64,000 bases of DNA from Puniceibacterium antarcticum (lineage in GTDB: Bacteria; Pseudomonadota; Alphaproteobacteria; Rhodobacterales; Rhodobacteraceae): positions 62,001 to 126,000 of the forward strand of contig NZ_AWWI01000047.1 in assembly GCF_002760615.1 (NCBI RefSeq), in the 5' to 3' direction. This document shows, piece after piece, positions 15,070 through 24,673 of this stretch. The translations under genes and the position numbers were made by a program. The notes under the pieces are model-generated. The model was not told the origin of the DNA and ran no database searches. It saw only the letters and a list, made by a program, of their open reading frames with translations. How positions within the stretch are numbered: position 1 is the stretch's first letter; each line of letters opens with the position of its first letter.

Positions 15070-15978
15070 ATGAGTGTCAGCACAAATTTACACCCCCGCC
15101 AATACCCCGAGCCTGCAGCCATGCTGCGGCTGATCAAACCTGTCACATGGTTCCCGCCGATGTGGGCCTATGTCTGCGGGTTGATCGCTTCGGGGCAACC
15201 GATGTTGTCCAACTGGCCGATGGTCATTCTGGGCATATTGCTCGCCGGCCCGATCGTCTGCGGGATGAGCCAGGCCGCCAACGACTGGTGCGACCGCCAC
15301 GTGGACGCGATCAACGAACCCGACCGCCCGATCCCCTCGGGGCGCATTCCGGGCCGCTGGGGTCTGTGGATCGCACTGGCCATGTCGGTGCTGTCGCTGG
15401 CCGTCGGCTCTCTGCTCGGCACATGGGGCTTCATCGCCACCGTGGTCGGCGTGCTTGCCGCATGGGCCTATTCCGCCGAACCCGTCCGGCTCAAGAAATC
15501 CGGCTGGTGGGGCCCGGGCCTTGTGGGTCTGTCCTATGAAACACTGCCCTGGTTCACCGGTGCTGCCGTGTTGTCCCAGACCCTGCCAGCCACCCCCGTG
15601 ATCCTCATCGCCCTGCTTTATGGCATCGGCGCCCATGGCATCATGACCCTCAATGATTTCAAGGCGCTGGAGGGTGATCGCCAGATGGGGGTCAACTCCC
15701 TCCCCGTCACCCTCGGCCCGGAAAAGGCGGCCAAGGTCGCCTGCATCGTGATGATCATTCCGCAGATCTTCGTGATCATCGCACTGGCCAAATGGCACCA
15801 CCCCGCCCATGCCTCCGCCGTCATGGCGCTGACCCTTGGCCAGCTCTGGGCCATGTCCGTCATGCTGCGCGACCCCAAGGCCAAGGCCCCCTGGTACAAC
15901 GGCACCGGCGTTCTGATGTATGTCAGCGGCATGATGGTGTCCGCCTTCGCCCTGCGCACGATAGAGGTGCTGCAATGA
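15070..15978 (+). CDS. bchG: Bacteriochlorophyll synthase (geranylgeranyl transferase)
   Basis: 302 residues. UbiA-family prenyltransferase with about eight membrane helices and the Asp-rich motif NDWCDRHVDAINEPDRPIP. It attaches the geranylgeranyl tail to bacteriochlorophyllide a. I chose the ATG at 15070 because MSVSTNLHPRQYPEP resembles the family N-terminus as I recall it. This start has no Shine-Dalgarno sequence and is covered by two PpsR operators, so an internal start at 15121 (MLRLIKPVTWFPP) is an alternative. The next gene overlaps its stop by four bases. Confidence 0.93.
   Translation: MSVSTNLHPRQYPEPAAMLRLIKPVTWFPPMWAYVCGLIASGQPMLSNWPMVILGILLAGPIVCGMSQAANDWCDRHVDAINEPDRPIPSGRIPGRWGLWIALAMSVLSLAVGSLLGTWGFIATVVGVLAAWAYSAEPVRLKKSGWWGPGLVGLSYETLPWFTGAAVLSQTLPATPVILIALLYGIGAHGIMTLNDFKALEGDRQMGVNSLPVTLGPEKAAKVACIVMIIPQIFVIIALAKWHHPAHASAVMALTLGQLWAMSVMLRDPKAKAPWYNGTGVLMYVSGMMVSAFALRTIEVLQ
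15075..15092. promoter_or_regulatory. PpsR/CrtJ operator inside the 5' end of bchG
   Basis: TGTCAGCACAAATTTACA matches TGT-N12-ACA and lies within codons 2-8 of bchG as called here, six bases from the upstream operator. Confidence 0.75.
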
Positions 15979-17279
15979 CCCTCAGCTGGTTCTCGATCCT
16001 GCGGCTTGGCCTTGTCCAGATGGCCCTCGGGGCGATTGTGGTGCTCACCACCGCCACGATGAACCGCGTCATGGTCGTGGAGCTGGCCCTGCCCGCGATC
16101 CTGCCTGGCCTGCTCGTCTCGCTCTATTACGGCATGCAGTTCCTGCGCCCGCGCTTTGGCCATGACGCCGACACCGGCGGCCGCCGCACCCAATGGATCA
16201 TCGGCGGCGTTGCTGTCCTTGGCCTCGGCGCGCTTGGGGCCTCGCTTTCGGTCGGCCTCATGGCCCAGTCCACCACCCTCGGCATTGCCGTGGCCATCCC
16301 GGCCTTTGTCCTCATCGGCCTTGGCATCGGCGCGGGCGGCACAAACCTGCTTGCCCTGCTCGCGTCACGCGTGGGCGAGGGCCGACAGGCCGCCGCCGGC
16401 AGCGCCGTCTGGATCATGATGATCTTTGGCCTTGCCGCAACCGGCATCACCGCCGGAATTCTGCTTGATCCCTACAGCCCCACCCGGCTGGTCGTCGTCA
16501 CCGCCGGCGTCTGCGCCATTGCCCTGATCCTAGCCGTGATCGGCACATGGGGACAGGAACGCACACCAGCCCGCGCCCGCCCGAAACCCAACCGCGACGC
16601 CAGCTTTGCACAGGTCGCCCGCGAACTTTGGGCCGATGCGCGCGTGCGCCGCTTCACCATCTTCGTCTTCGCCTCCATGCTCGCCTACAACCTGCAGGAC
16701 CTGATCCTGGAACCCTTCGCCGGCCACGTCTTTGGCATGACCGTCGGGCAAAGCACGCAGCTGGGCGGCATGCACCATGCCGGCGCGCTGATGGGTATGC
16801 TCGCCGTCCTCCTCTCGGGCACCCTGCTCGCGCGCTGGGTCACCGTGCCGATTCGCGTCTGGATCACCGGCGGCTGCCTGCTCTCGGGCGCCTCCCTGCT
16901 CGCCATGGCCTGGGGCGGGATGCACGCCCCCACATGGCCGCTGGCCCTCAATGTCTTCACCCTCGGCTTTGCCAACGGCTGCTTTGCCGTCGCCGCCATC
17001 GGCGCGATGATGACACTCGCGCGCGAAGGCGACGATGCCCGCGAAGGCATCCGCATGGGCATCTTCGGCGCGGCTCAGGCCATCGCCTTTGGCCTCGGCT
17101 CCTTCCTCGGCACCGCCGCCACCGACATCATGCGCAGCCTCACCGCCTCGGACCCGCTGGCCTATGGCAGCGTCTTCGCCGCCGAAGGCGCGGTATTCCT
17201 GATCGCCGCCACCCTCGCCCTGAACCTGACCACAGACACCACGGCAGCGCCAAAATCTGCCCTCGTACCGGGAGAATGA
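15975..17279 (+). CDS. PucC-family MFS protein (bchG-bchP intergenic Orf428 type)
   Basis: 434 residues with about twelve hydrophobic segments. It shares with LhaA/PucC the N-terminal MNRVMVVELALPA and the mid-protein NLQDLILEPFAGHVFGMTVG. This is the equivalent of orf428 of the R. capsulatus cluster, located between bchG and bchP; proposed roles are pigment or LH polypeptide delivery, but the precise function is unsettled. The ATG at 15975 overlaps the bchG stop (ATGA), and bchP follows within three bases. Confidence 0.93.
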   Translation: MTLSWFSILRLGLVQMALGAIVVLTTATMNRVMVVELALPAILPGLLVSLYYGMQFLRPRFGHDADTGGRRTQWIIGGVAVLGLGALGASLSVGLMAQSTTLGIAVAIPAFVLIGLGIGAGGTNLLALLASRVGEGRQAAAGSAVWIMMIFGLAATGITAGILLDPYSPTRLVVVTAGVCAIALILAVIGTWGQERTPARARPKPNRDASFAQVARELWADARVRRFTIFVFASMLAYNLQDLILEPFAGHVFGMTVGQSTQLGGMHHAGALMGMLAVLLSGTLLARWVTVPIRVWITGGCLLSGASLLAMAWGGMHAPTWPLALNVFTLGFANGCFAVAAIGAMMTLAREGDDAREGIRMGIFGAAQAIAFGLGSFLGTAATDIMRSLTASDPLAYGSVFAAEGAVFLIAATLALNLTTDTTAAPKSALVPGE

Positions 17280-17281
17280 CC

Positions 17282-18460
17282 ATGTTTGACGTTGTCGTCG
17301 TGGGCGGAGGCCCCTCTGGCGCCACTGCCGCCGAAGATCTGGCCCGCTCGGGCCACGCTGTTGCCCTGCTCGACCGTGACGGGCGCATCAAACCCTGCGG
17401 CGGCGCGATCCCGCCCCGCCTGATGCAGGATTTCGCCATCACCGACGATCAGCTGGTGGCCAAGGTCACCACAGCACGCATGATTTCCCCCAGCGGGCGC
17501 AGGGTCGATATCCCGATCGAAAACGGCTTTGTCGGCATGGTCGACCGCAAGTATTTTGACCCCTTCCTGCGCAACCGCGCCGAAGAGGCCGGCGCGCACC
17601 GCTTCACCGGCACCTATCTGCGCATCGAACGCGAGGGCAAAAAGCGATTCGTGATCTACCGCGACAAGGACAGCGGCGAGGAACGCAAACTCCAGACCCG
17701 CCTGATCATCGGCGCTGACGGGGCACGCTCCAAGGTCGCGCGCCAGCAGGTCCCCGGCGGCAACCGCATCCCCTACGTTCTGGCCTATCACGAGATCATC
17801 GAGGCGCCCGAGGCCACAGACACCTATGATCCGATGCGCTGCGACGTGGTCTATGACGGCGCCATCTCACCCGATTTCTACGGCTGGGTCTTTCCCCATG
17901 GCAGCACCACCAGCGTCGGCATGGGCACAATCCTGCCAGAGGTGAACCTGAAAGAGGCAACAAAAGCGCTCCGCCTCGCCTCGGGCCTCGCCGACTGCAA
18001 GACGCTGCGCCGCGAAGGCGCGCCAATCCCGCTGAAACCGCTGCGCTTCTGGGACAATGCCAATGACGTGGTGCTGGCCGGCGATGCGGCCGGCGTCGTC
18101 GCGCCGTCTTCGGGCGAAGGCATCTATTACGCCATGGTCGGCGGGCGCGTCGCCGCCACTGCCGCTGCCGCCACGCTGGTTTCGGGGCGCATCACCGACC
18201 TCGCCCTCGCCCGCCGCCTGTTCATGAAAGAGCACAAGCAGGTGTTCAAGGTTCTCGGCGCCATGCAGAACGCCTATTATCGCTCTGACAGCCGCCGCGA
18301 ACGGTTTGTGTCGCTTTGCCACGATATCGACGTTCAAAAGCTGACGTTCGAGGCCTATATGAACAAGAAGCTGGTCGCGGCGCGCCCCATGGCGCATCTC
18401 AAGATCGGGATCAAGAACCTCAGCCACCTCACCGGCCTTGTGCGGGAGACCTATGTATGA
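17282..18460 (+). CDS. bchP: Geranylgeranyl diphosphate/bacteriochlorophyll reductase
   Basis: 392 residues. FAD-dependent oxidoreductase with the dinucleotide-binding motif VVVGGGPSGATAAEDLARSG at the N-terminus (5-24) and the second FAD motif VVLAGDAAGVVAPSSGEGI. It reduces the geranylgeranyl tail to phytyl. Two ATGs six bases apart are possible (17276, 17282); I chose 17282 for its spacing from GGGAG. It is in an operon with the PucC-like gene and overlaps idi by four bases. Confidence 0.96.
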   Translation: MFDVVVVGGGPSGATAAEDLARSGHAVALLDRDGRIKPCGGAIPPRLMQDFAITDDQLVAKVTTARMISPSGRRVDIPIENGFVGMVDRKYFDPFLRNRAEEAGAHRFTGTYLRIEREGKKRFVIYRDKDSGEERKLQTRLIIGADGARSKVARQQVPGGNRIPYVLAYHEIIEAPEATDTYDPMRCDVVYDGAISPDFYGWVFPHGSTTSVGMGTILPEVNLKEATKALRLASGLADCKTLRREGAPIPLKPLRFWDNANDVVLAGDAAGVVAPSSGEGIYYAMVGGRVAATAAAATLVSGRITDLALARRLFMKEHKQVFKVLGAMQNAYYRSDSRRERFVSLCHDIDVQKLTFEAYMNKKLVAARPMAHLKIGIKNLSHLTGLVRETYV

Positions 18461-18993
18461 CGATCCAAATTCCCGCCTGGGTGAACGGCACGCTGGTGCC
18501 GGTGGACAAGCTTGAGGCCCATGTCAAAGGCCTGCGCCACAAGGCCGTCTCGGTCTTTGTCACCCACGGGAACACGGTTCTGATCCAGCGCCGGGCGATG
18601 GGGAAATACCACACGCCGGGGCTCTGGGCCAACACCTGCTGCACCCATCCCGAATGGGACGAATCGAGCCTGGACTGCGCCAACCGCCGGCTGGCGCAGG
18701 AACTGGGCATCACTGGCCTGTCACCCGATTACCGCGACCGCGTGGAATACCGCGCCGATGTGGGCAGCGGGCTGATCGAACACGAGGTGGTGGACATCTT
18801 CCTCGCCGAAGCGCCCGCCAACCTCCGCCTCGACCCGGACCCTGCCGAAGTGATGGAAACCCGCTGGCTCAGCTATGACGCGCTCCTCCGCGACGTGACG
18901 GCAAACCCCGCCCGCTTCACCCCCTGGCTGCGGATCTACCTCGACACCTACGCCAGCCGCATCTTCTCGCCCGAGATGCTCGCCCATTCCTGA
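18457..18993 (+). CDS. idi: Isopentenyl-diphosphate delta-isomerase (type I)
   Basis: 178 residues. Nudix-fold isomerase with the metal-site and catalytic cysteine motif NTCCTHPEW (59-67) and the Nudix-like RRLAQELGI. It interconverts IPP and DMAPP, supplying prenyl units for carotenoids and the bacteriochlorophyll tail. The ATG at 18457 overlaps the bchP stop, and a type I idi at this site is conserved in Rhodobacter-like PGCs. No obvious terminator follows immediately; repeats A and B occupy the gap to dxs. Confidence 0.95.
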   Translation: MTIQIPAWVNGTLVPVDKLEAHVKGLRHKAVSVFVTHGNTVLIQRRAMGKYHTPGLWANTCCTHPEWDESSLDCANRRLAQELGITGLSPDYRDRVEYRADVGSGLIEHEVVDIFLAEAPANLRLDPDPAEVMETRWLSYDALLRDVTANPARFTPWLRIYLDTYASRIFSPEMLAHS

Positions 18994-19061
18994 CCCCTGA
19001 AAACGGCTTTTGCAGCATCACCGCCCAACCCAAAGGGCTGCGGCGGTTTCTGGAGTCGTAA

Positions 19062-19092
19062 GGGCGTATTTAGGAAAGAGAAGAAGCAGGGG
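19062..19092 (+). repeat. Dispersed repeat A, copy 2 (idi-dxs gap)
   Basis: AGGGCGTATTTAGGAAAGAG followed by AAGAAGCAGGGG. It matches the 5350-5380 copy almost base for base and is in sense orientation downstream of idi. Confidence 0.7.
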
Positions 19093-19181
19093 ACGGTCCT
19101 GCCCCCCTTCTCTCACACGCATTTCAAACCCGCGTTAAACAAAGGCCAACCACAGACGCGGGTCCAGAAACGTACTCCACC

Positions 19182-19249
19182 GTTTCATCTGCCCAAAAAT
19201 ATCCCGGGGGAGTCTCCGGTTCACCGGAGACGGGGGCAGAGCCCCCATC
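19182..19249 (-). repeat. Dispersed repeat B, long copy with two hairpins (3' of dxs)
   Basis: Read on the minus strand: hairpin GGGGGC-TCT-GCCCCC, then hairpin CTCCGGTGAACCGGAG, then CCCCCGGGATATTTTTGGGC and AGATGAAAC. It lies 26 bases after the dxs stop in the sense direction, so it may act as a transcript end or RNA stabiliser for dxs. It shares the CCGGGATATTT-GGGCAGAT core with 10541-10587 and 35045-35090. Confidence 0.7.
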
Positions 19250-19275
19250 CAACCCTACGGAAAAGACCAGACCCT

Positions 19276-21192
19276 TCAGACAGAGCGCAGCGGCACAACG
19301 CGGCTCTCGCGCCCCAACGCCTCTTGCACCACGCGCGCGATGTCGAGCCGCGTCAGCCCCGCATCGCTGTACATCTCATCCGGCGTGCCCTGATCGATGA
19401 ACCGATCCGGCAGGGTCAGCGTGCGCACCCGCAGACCCCGGTCCAGCAACCCACGCGCCGCCATTTCCTGCAGCACCTGCGCACCAAACCCGCCGCGCGC
19501 GCCTTGTTCGACCGTGATCAGCGCCTGATGATGCCGCGCCAGCTGAGTGATCAGTTCCATATCCAGCGGCTTGGCAAAGCGCGCATCGGCGATGGTGACC
19601 GAAATCCCCTCCGCCTCCAGCAGCGCGGCGGCGGCCTGACATTCGCCCAGATGCGTGCCCAGCGACAGCAGCGCCACGTCAGTCCCCTCCTGCAGCACCC
19701 GGCCACGACCGATCTGCAGAACCTCACCCCGTTCGGGCAGCTGCACCCCCGTGCCATTGCCGCGCGGATAGCGGAACGCGATGGGGCCGGCGTCATGCGA
19801 CGCGGCCGTCGCCACCATGTGCATCAGCTCGGCCTCATCCGCCGCAGCCATCACCGTGAATCCCGGCAGGTTGCTGAGATAGGCCAGGTCAAAGGACCCC
19901 GCATGGGTCGCGCCATCGGCCCCCACAAGGCCGGCCCGGTCGATGGCAAAGCGCACCGGCAGACCCTGCAGGGCCACATCATGCACCACCTGATCATAGC
20001 CGCGCTGCAGGAAGGTGGAATAGATCGCACAGAACGGCTTCAGCCCGCTTGCCGCCATGCCGGCGGCAAAGGTCACCCCATGCTGTTCGGCAATGCCCAC
20101 ATCGAACACCCGCCCCGGAAAGCGTTTCGCCATGATGTCGAGGCCCGTGCCCCCCGGCATGGCCGCCGTCACCGCCACGATATCGGGATCTCGGGCCGCC
20201 TCATCGCTCAGCGCCTGCCCGAAGACCGCCGTATAGGACGGTGCGCCGGGTTTGGATTTCGCCTGCGCGCCGCTCGCCACGTTGAATTTCGACACACCGT
20301 GGTATTTGTCCGCGCTCGCCTCGGCGGGGGCATAGCCCTTCCCCTTGACCGTGCAGCAATGGATCAGCACCGGCCCCGTGGCCCGCGCCCGCGCCGCCCG
20401 CAGCACCGGCAGCAGCTGGTCCATGTCATGCCCGTTGATCGGGCCGATGTAGTCGAATCCCAGCTCTTCGAACAGCGTACCGGACCCCTGCAAGGCCCCC
20501 GTCACCATCTGGCGCGCGCGTTTGGCGCTGTCGCGCATGGGTGCCGGCAGGGCCGCTTCGAACCCTTCGGCCAGGCTTTTGATCTTGGCCAGCGGTTCGT
20601 TGGCATAAAGGCGCGACAGGTAGGACGACATCGCCCCCACCGGCGGCGCGATGCTCATCTCATTGTCGTTGAGGATGACGAACAGCCGCCGCCCCTCGGC
20701 CCCGGCATTGTTCATCGCCTCATAGGCCATGCCGGCACTGATCGCGCCATCCCCGATCACGGCAATCGCATCGCCCGTGGGCCGGCCCATGTCACGCCCG
20801 ACGGCAAAGCCAAGCGCAGCGGAAATCGAGGTCGAGGAATGCGCCGCCCCAAACGGGTCGAACTGCGATTCAGACCGTTTCGTGAACCCCGACAGCCCGC
20901 CCTTTTGGCGCAGGCTGCGCATGCGGTCGCGCCGGCCGGTCAGGATCTTGTGCGGATAGCTCTGATGGCTCACATCCCAGATCAGCTTGTCCATCGGCGT
21001 GTTGAACACCGCATGGATCGCCACGGTCAGCTCGACCACCCCCAGAGACGACCCCAGATGCCCGCCGGTCTCGGACACCACCTCGATCAATTCCTGTCGC
21101 AGCTCGCCGGCAAGGCGCGACAGATCCGGATCGCTCATCGCGCGCAGATCGGCAGGGCCGGCGACGCGGTCAAGGGTGGGGGTATTGCTCAT
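19276..21192 (-). CDS. dxs: 1-deoxy-D-xylulose-5-phosphate synthase
   Basis: 638 residues, the normal length. The thiamine diphosphate-binding motif runs from [18 protein letters not shown] (147-164); the C-terminal transketolase domain has [16 protein letters not shown] and FRYPRGNG. It condenses pyruvate and glyceraldehyde 3-phosphate, the entry step of the MEP isoprenoid pathway. The start at 21192 ([10 protein letters not shown]) has AAAGG upstream; an ATG nine bases earlier is an alternative. It is downstream of pufC as in R. capsulatus, linking isoprenoid supply with the puf transcript. Confidence 0.97.
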   Translation of the reverse strand: MSNTPTLDRVAGPADLRAMSDPDLSRLAGELRQELIEVVSETGGHLGSSLGVVELTVAIHAVFNTPMDKLIWDVSHQSYPHKILTGRRDRMRSLRQKGGLSGFTKRSESQFDPFGAAHSSTSISAALGFAVGRDMGRPTGDAIAVIGDGAISAGMAYEAMNNAGAEGRRLFVILNDNEMSIAPPVGAMSSYLSRLYANEPLAKIKSLAEGFEAALPAPMRDSAKRARQMVTGALQGSGTLFEELGFDYIGPINGHDMDQLLPVLRAARARATGPVLIHCCTVKGKGYAPAEASADKYHGVSKFNVASGAQAKSKPGAPSYTAVFGQALSDEAARDPDIVAVTAAMPGGTGLDIMAKRFPGRVFDVGIAEQHGVTFAAGMAASGLKPFCAIYSTFLQRGYDQVVHDVALQGLPVRFAIDRAGLVGADGATHAGSFDLAYLSNLPGFTVMAAADEAELMHMVATAASHDAGPIAFRYPRGNGTGVQLPERGEVLQIGRGRVLQEGTDVALLSLGTHLGECQAAAALLEAEGISVTIADARFAKPLDMELITQLARHHQALITVEQGARGGFGAQVLQEMAARGLLDRGLRVRTLTLPDRFIDQGTPDEMYSDAGLTRLDIARVVQEALGRESRVVPLRSV

Positions 21193-21349
21193 CTGAGGCA
21201 TCCTTTCAGAGAAAGAAATGGCGCCACGCTGCAATCGGATTGCCGACAGGAACGTGACGCCAGGATCCTGTAGCCAACAGGATGGGAACCGGGGTGTCTG
21301 GACCCCCCGACATCCGACCCGCTGGAAAACCGCGGGCCAGATCTGGCAG

Positions 21350-21379
21350 GGGCCGGGGCAGGAACAGCCGCCCCGGCCC
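21350..21379 (-). terminator. GC-rich stem-loop at the 3' end of the puf operon
   Basis: A perfect ten-base stem (GGGCCGGGGC / GCCCCGGCCC) with a ten-base loop begins five bases after the pufC stop codon. There is no U-run, so it may be an mRNA-stabilising or Rho-assisted end rather than a classical intrinsic terminator. The rest of the 192-base pufC-dxs gap shows no gene. Confidence 0.6.
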
Positions 21380-21384
21380 ATCAT

Positions 21385-22500
21385 TCAATCGTAGACCGGC
21401 GCACCCGTTGCGGCGAGTTCGGGATAGTTTCCGATCACATTCGTGCCCTGCAGCGGCTGCTGATAGCCCTTGTGGCAGGTCTTGCAGGCGGCCTTGGGCG
21501 CGTCCTGGTAGACCGGTCCGAGACGTTCGGGCGGATAGACTTCGGTCAGGGGCACGAGATATTCGTTGTTCAACTCCTGCACCATCGAGATGCCCAGCAG
21601 TTCGGTCGCCCATTGCGGCGTCACCTGACCGGGGTCGTAGAAGGCCCGGGAGTTGTGACAGAACACGCAGTTCACCCCCAGCGAATTGCTGATGTAGTTC
21701 ATGAGCGAGAAGGTCCGTTCCGCATTCTGCCAGGTCGGCACATCCGGATCCGAGGGATATTCATCCGCATGCGCGTCAAGATTGTGCACCTTGATCGATT
21801 CCGTCTTGAGCAGATAGGTCTCAAGCGCATCTGACGGCAAAGAAGTATACTGGGACTGCACTGTCACGCGGTTCTGCACAGCCGACCAGCCTTCGGTCGC
21901 CTTGGTGACCGGGGCAATGCGGAACCAGATGTCCGACGGCACGTTTTCACCCCGATGGCAGGTGAAGCAGGTCACACCAACCTCTTTGTTGACGTTGACG
22001 TGCCCATCCCAGTTCTCGTTGATGTTCTGCGTCATCTGGATCATCCGGCGCGCAACGACCTTGGTATAAAGGTCATCCGCCCCGTATTCCTCCAGCGCCA
22101 CGTCGCCGTGGCAATAGGCGCAGCCCTGTTCGGGGGCGACCCACTGGGTCATGGCCCCCATCACACGGTTAAAGTTGTCTTCGGTGAGATCGCCCAGAAC
22201 CTGGACGTTCTTATAGATATCCTTGGCCAGATTTTCACCGCCCTCGGGGATATAGGGCTCATCGAAATACATCGCTTCGATGGACGGGTCCGGTTTTGCC
22301 AGGTCCGATTTGAATTCGGTCCGCGACATGCCCGTGCCGGCCGGCCCGGTCTGGATCGAGGCTGTGGCATAGGGCTGCCCCAGACTTATCAGCGCCACCA
22401 CCACGATCACCGCAGATCCGACCGCGCCGACCAGGATGGCCGGACCGTAGATATTGGCCGGTCGCTCCGAATTCCATTTGAAGAACCAGTTCGGTAGCAT
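21385..22500 (-). CDS. pufC: Reaction-centre tetraheme cytochrome c subunit
   Basis: 371 residues. Four haem-binding CxxCH motifs are at 127-131, 178-182, 278-282 and 339-343. An N-terminal hydrophobic helix (about 20-40) has no lipobox cysteine after it, so the protein is probably held by an uncleaved membrane anchor. It re-reduces the photo-oxidised special pair in the periplasm. The start at 22500 follows the pufM stop by two bases. Presence of pufC, absence of pufX after pufM, is typical of Roseobacter-group phototrophs. Confidence 0.97.
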   Translation of the reverse strand: MLPNWFFKWNSERPANIYGPAILVGAVGSAVIVVVALISLGQPYATASIQTGPAGTGMSRTEFKSDLAKPDPSIEAMYFDEPYIPEGGENLAKDIYKNVQVLGDLTEDNFNRVMGAMTQWVAPEQGCAYCHGDVALEEYGADDLYTKVVARRMIQMTQNINENWDGHVNVNKEVGVTCFTCHRGENVPSDIWFRIAPVTKATEGWSAVQNRVTVQSQYTSLPSDALETYLLKTESIKVHNLDAHADEYPSDPDVPTWQNAERTFSLMNYISNSLGVNCVFCHNSRAFYDPGQVTPQWATELLGISMVQELNNEYLVPLTEVYPPERLGPVYQDAPKAACKTCHKGYQQPLQGTNVIGNYPELAATGAPVYD

Positions 22501-22502
22501 GA

Positions 22503-23498
22503 TCAGTTACCCCCCTGTCCGATAAAGCCTTCATAGGTGCCGTATTCGCCGTATCCGTAGGATCCGTCATACATCGGCGCGAAATGGTGTTCCTGTGCCC
22601 AGATGAACCAGTTGTCGACGACAGTGCCGGTCAAAAGGATGCCGATACCACCGGTGATCGGGGTGAGAACGGCGAACCACCAGGCCCAGCGGTGAATGCC
22701 CTCCATCGTGGCGTTGAACCCCATGGTCCAGCGCCAGAACAGGGCCGCCCGTTCCGAAGCCGTGCCACGGTCAGCGATCTGCTCCAGTTCGCGGTCGCCG
22801 CCGTAGCGGGTCACAGCCAGAATGGTCGCGCCATGCATGGCGAACAGCAGGACCGAACCATAAAGAAAGACGATCGAAAGGCAGTGGAACGGGTTGTAGT
22901 AAAGGTTGCCGTATCGGATCGAAAATGCCGTGGTCCAGTCAAGGTGCGGGAAGATGCCATAGGGCACCATCTCGGACCAGCTGCCCATCAGGATGGGACG
23001 GAACAGGCCCAGCACAAGGAACAGCCAGATCGCGGAGCCAAAGGCCCAGGCCACGTGCTTGCCCATCTTTTGCTCCTGCGCCAGCATGTAGCTGCGCAGC
23101 CACCAGCTGCAGACCGCAACAAGCAGGAAGAAGCTTGAGATGATGTACCAGCCGCCATCCTGCAGCGGCGGAATTTTCAGACCGTATTGCGGGCTTGGTG
23201 GTTCCAGGGCCAGCCAGAACCCCTGCCGCAGCAGCTCCGGGATCGACCAGTTGACCTGCGCCAGCATGTTGATCCCGATGATGTTCAGCCACAGGCACCC
23301 GCAACCCAGCGACACCATGCCGGCCCAGCCCAGATAGATCGGGCCCAGCTGCGCGTTGCCGATCCAGCCTGCAAGGTTGGAAAACCCCGGCGTGCCGATC
23401 CGCTCTCCGCTCAGGGTGCCCTGTTCATCCAGGCCCACCTCAGGGGCGCCACGCACCTGCACCTGCGTAAAGATGTTTTGGTATTCAATCATGGCCAT
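22503..23498 (-). CDS. pufM: Photosynthetic reaction centre M subunit
   Basis: 331 residues with five transmembrane helices. Signature stretches are [13 protein letters not shown] at the N-terminus, [33 protein letters not shown] and [14 protein letters not shown]; His ligands for the special pair and the non-haem iron lie in these helices. The C-terminus extends roughly 20 residues beyond the R. sphaeroides protein and is rich in Gly and Tyr ([14 protein letters not shown]), as is common where PufC is present. The ATG at 23498 is chosen; one at 23492 is also possible. pufL ends three bases upstream. Confidence 0.98.
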   Translation of the reverse strand: MAMIEYQNIFTQVQVRGAPEVGLDEQGTLSGERIGTPGFSNLAGWIGNAQLGPIYLGWAGMVSLGCGCLWLNIIGINMLAQVNWSIPELLRQGFWLALEPPSPQYGLKIPPLQDGGWYIISSFFLLVAVCSWWLRSYMLAQEQKMGKHVAWAFGSAIWLFLVLGLFRPILMGSWSEMVPYGIFPHLDWTTAFSIRYGNLYYNPFHCLSIVFLYGSVLLFAMHGATILAVTRYGGDRELEQIADRGTASERAALFWRWTMGFNATMEGIHRWAWWFAVLTPITGGIGILLTGTVVDNWFIWAQEHHFAPMYDGSYGYGEYGTYEGFIGQGGN

Positions 23499-23501
23499 GT
23501 C

Positions 23502-24344
23502 TTACATCCCCACCACGTTAGAGCCCCAGATCGGCATATCGAGCCACCAGTTCCACCATTCCGGCCAGCCCTTGGTCCAGACCGGGCCAGAGATGATGAT
23601 GCAGACCGCCGAAAAGAACACGGCGTTGATCGCCAGCAGAAATCCAAGACGGTGAATGCCCAGCGTGCCGATGGAATAGCCGATGAAGTCGCGAAAGAAG
23701 GTGTCCTCATGATCCGGCGTCTTCATGTCTTCGCCCTTTTCAGGGTTCGCCGCCGACAGGACCAGACCACCATGCAACGCGAGGGCAAAGGTGGTGGTAA
23801 AGAACAGTGTCACCGCCAGCATATGCGCCGGGTTGTAATGGAAGTGCAGATAGGCATAGCCGGTGTTGCTGACCCAATCGAGGTGGCTGAAGATGCCATA
23901 GGGAAACCCATGCCCCCAGGCCCCCATTAGCAGCGGGCGAAAGATCACCAGCGTCATGTAGGCAAGGATCGCAAAGGCAAAGGCAAAGGGCACGTGATAC
24001 CCCATCCCCAGCTTGCGGCAGATCTCGACCTCACGAAGGGCCCAGCTGATGAAGGACCCCGTCGCGCAGAAGGTGATGATCTGCCAAAGCCCGCCTTCCA
24101 TCAGCGGCGCAGCACCCAGACCATAGCTCAGGTCAGGCGGTGGAATATTGATAAGCCAGGGGTTGAATGTGCCCTGATGGGCCGCACCCCAGAATATGAG
24201 CATGGTGCCCAGAAGGGCAAAAAAGGCAGTCGTGACCCCGAAGAAGCCCACGTAAAATGGCCCCACCCAGAAGTCGAACAGATCGCCGCCGATCAGCGTC
24301 CCTCCGCGGACGCGATACTTTTTCTCGAAGCTGAGCAAAGCCAT
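23502..24344 (-). CDS. pufL: Photosynthetic reaction centre L subunit
   Basis: 280 residues with five transmembrane helices. The start [15 protein letters not shown] at 24344 matches the family; an in-frame upstream extension to 24431 overlaps the intergenic hairpins and is not used. Conserved stretches: [52 protein letters not shown] and [13 protein letters not shown]. It forms the photochemical core with PufM and carries QA/QB-side cofactors. GGAG lies upstream of the start. Confidence 0.98.
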   Translation of the reverse strand: MALLSFEKKYRVRGGTLIGGDLFDFWVGPFYVGFFGVTTAFFALLGTMLIFWGAAHQGTFNPWLINIPPPDLSYGLGAAPLMEGGLWQIITFCATGSFISWALREVEICRKLGMGYHVPFAFAFAILAYMTLVIFRPLLMGAWGHGFPYGIFSHLDWVSNTGYAYLHFHYNPAHMLAVTLFFTTTFALALHGGLVLSAANPEKGEDMKTPDHEDTFFRDFIGYSIGTLGIHRLGFLLAINAVFFSAVCIIISGPVWTKGWPEWWNWWLDMPIWGSNVVGM

Positions 24345-24422
24345 CTTCATGATCTCCGCGTTTTGCGGCGCGTTCCCCCCGGGGACGTATGCCGTCATTT
24401 CCAAAGCTGTTTGGTGTTCTAC

Positions 24423-24496
24423 TGCGGGCAACCGAACCGATGCCTCAGGCTGCCCGCAGAGATGTCGTGATGTGCCGCGTGCCCCCCGCAGGGGGC
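24423..24496 (-). promoter_or_regulatory. pufA-pufL intercistronic stem-loops
   Basis: Two strong inverted repeats fill the 159-base gap between pufA and pufL: TGCGGGCA/TGCCCGCA (24423-24430 and 24451-24458) enclosing a small GCC-TCA-GGC hairpin, and GCCCCC-CGCA-GGGGGC (24481-24496). In R. capsulatus, hairpins at this position protect pufBA mRNA from 3' decay and give the excess of LH1 over reaction-centre subunits; the same role is inferred here. Confidence 0.75.
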
Positions 24497-24503
24497 CGCG
24501 CGT

Positions 24504-24659
24504 TTACATGCCCGCTTGTGCGGCGGTCTCGAACCAGTTGACGCCGTTGGACAGCACAACCAGGTGAATCATCACCGCCAGCAGGAAGAGAAAGACGCCC
24601 TGTGCCACGAACACGCGGCGGGGGTCGAAGATGAGCCAGATTTTGTAAAACTTTGCCAT
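24504..24659 (-). CDS. pufA: LH1 antenna alpha polypeptide
   Basis: 51 residues. The sequence begins [20 protein letters not shown] and has one transmembrane helix containing the bacteriochlorophyll-ligating histidine in VMIHLVVLS (His32). It pairs with PufB to form the LH1 ring around the reaction centre. It lies 14 bases after pufB and is followed by the intercistronic hairpins. Too short for most ORF cut-offs but unmistakable. Confidence 0.97.
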   Translation of the reverse strand: MAKFYKIWLIFDPRRVFVAQGVFLFLLAVMIHLVVLSNGVNWFETAAQAGM

Positions 24660-24673
24660 TTTCTATGTCCCCT

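Noticed and set aside
21193-21384. pufX between the puf genes and dxs
   Set aside because: After pufM comes pufC, and the pufC-dxs gap has only a stem-loop; no small membrane-protein frame is present.
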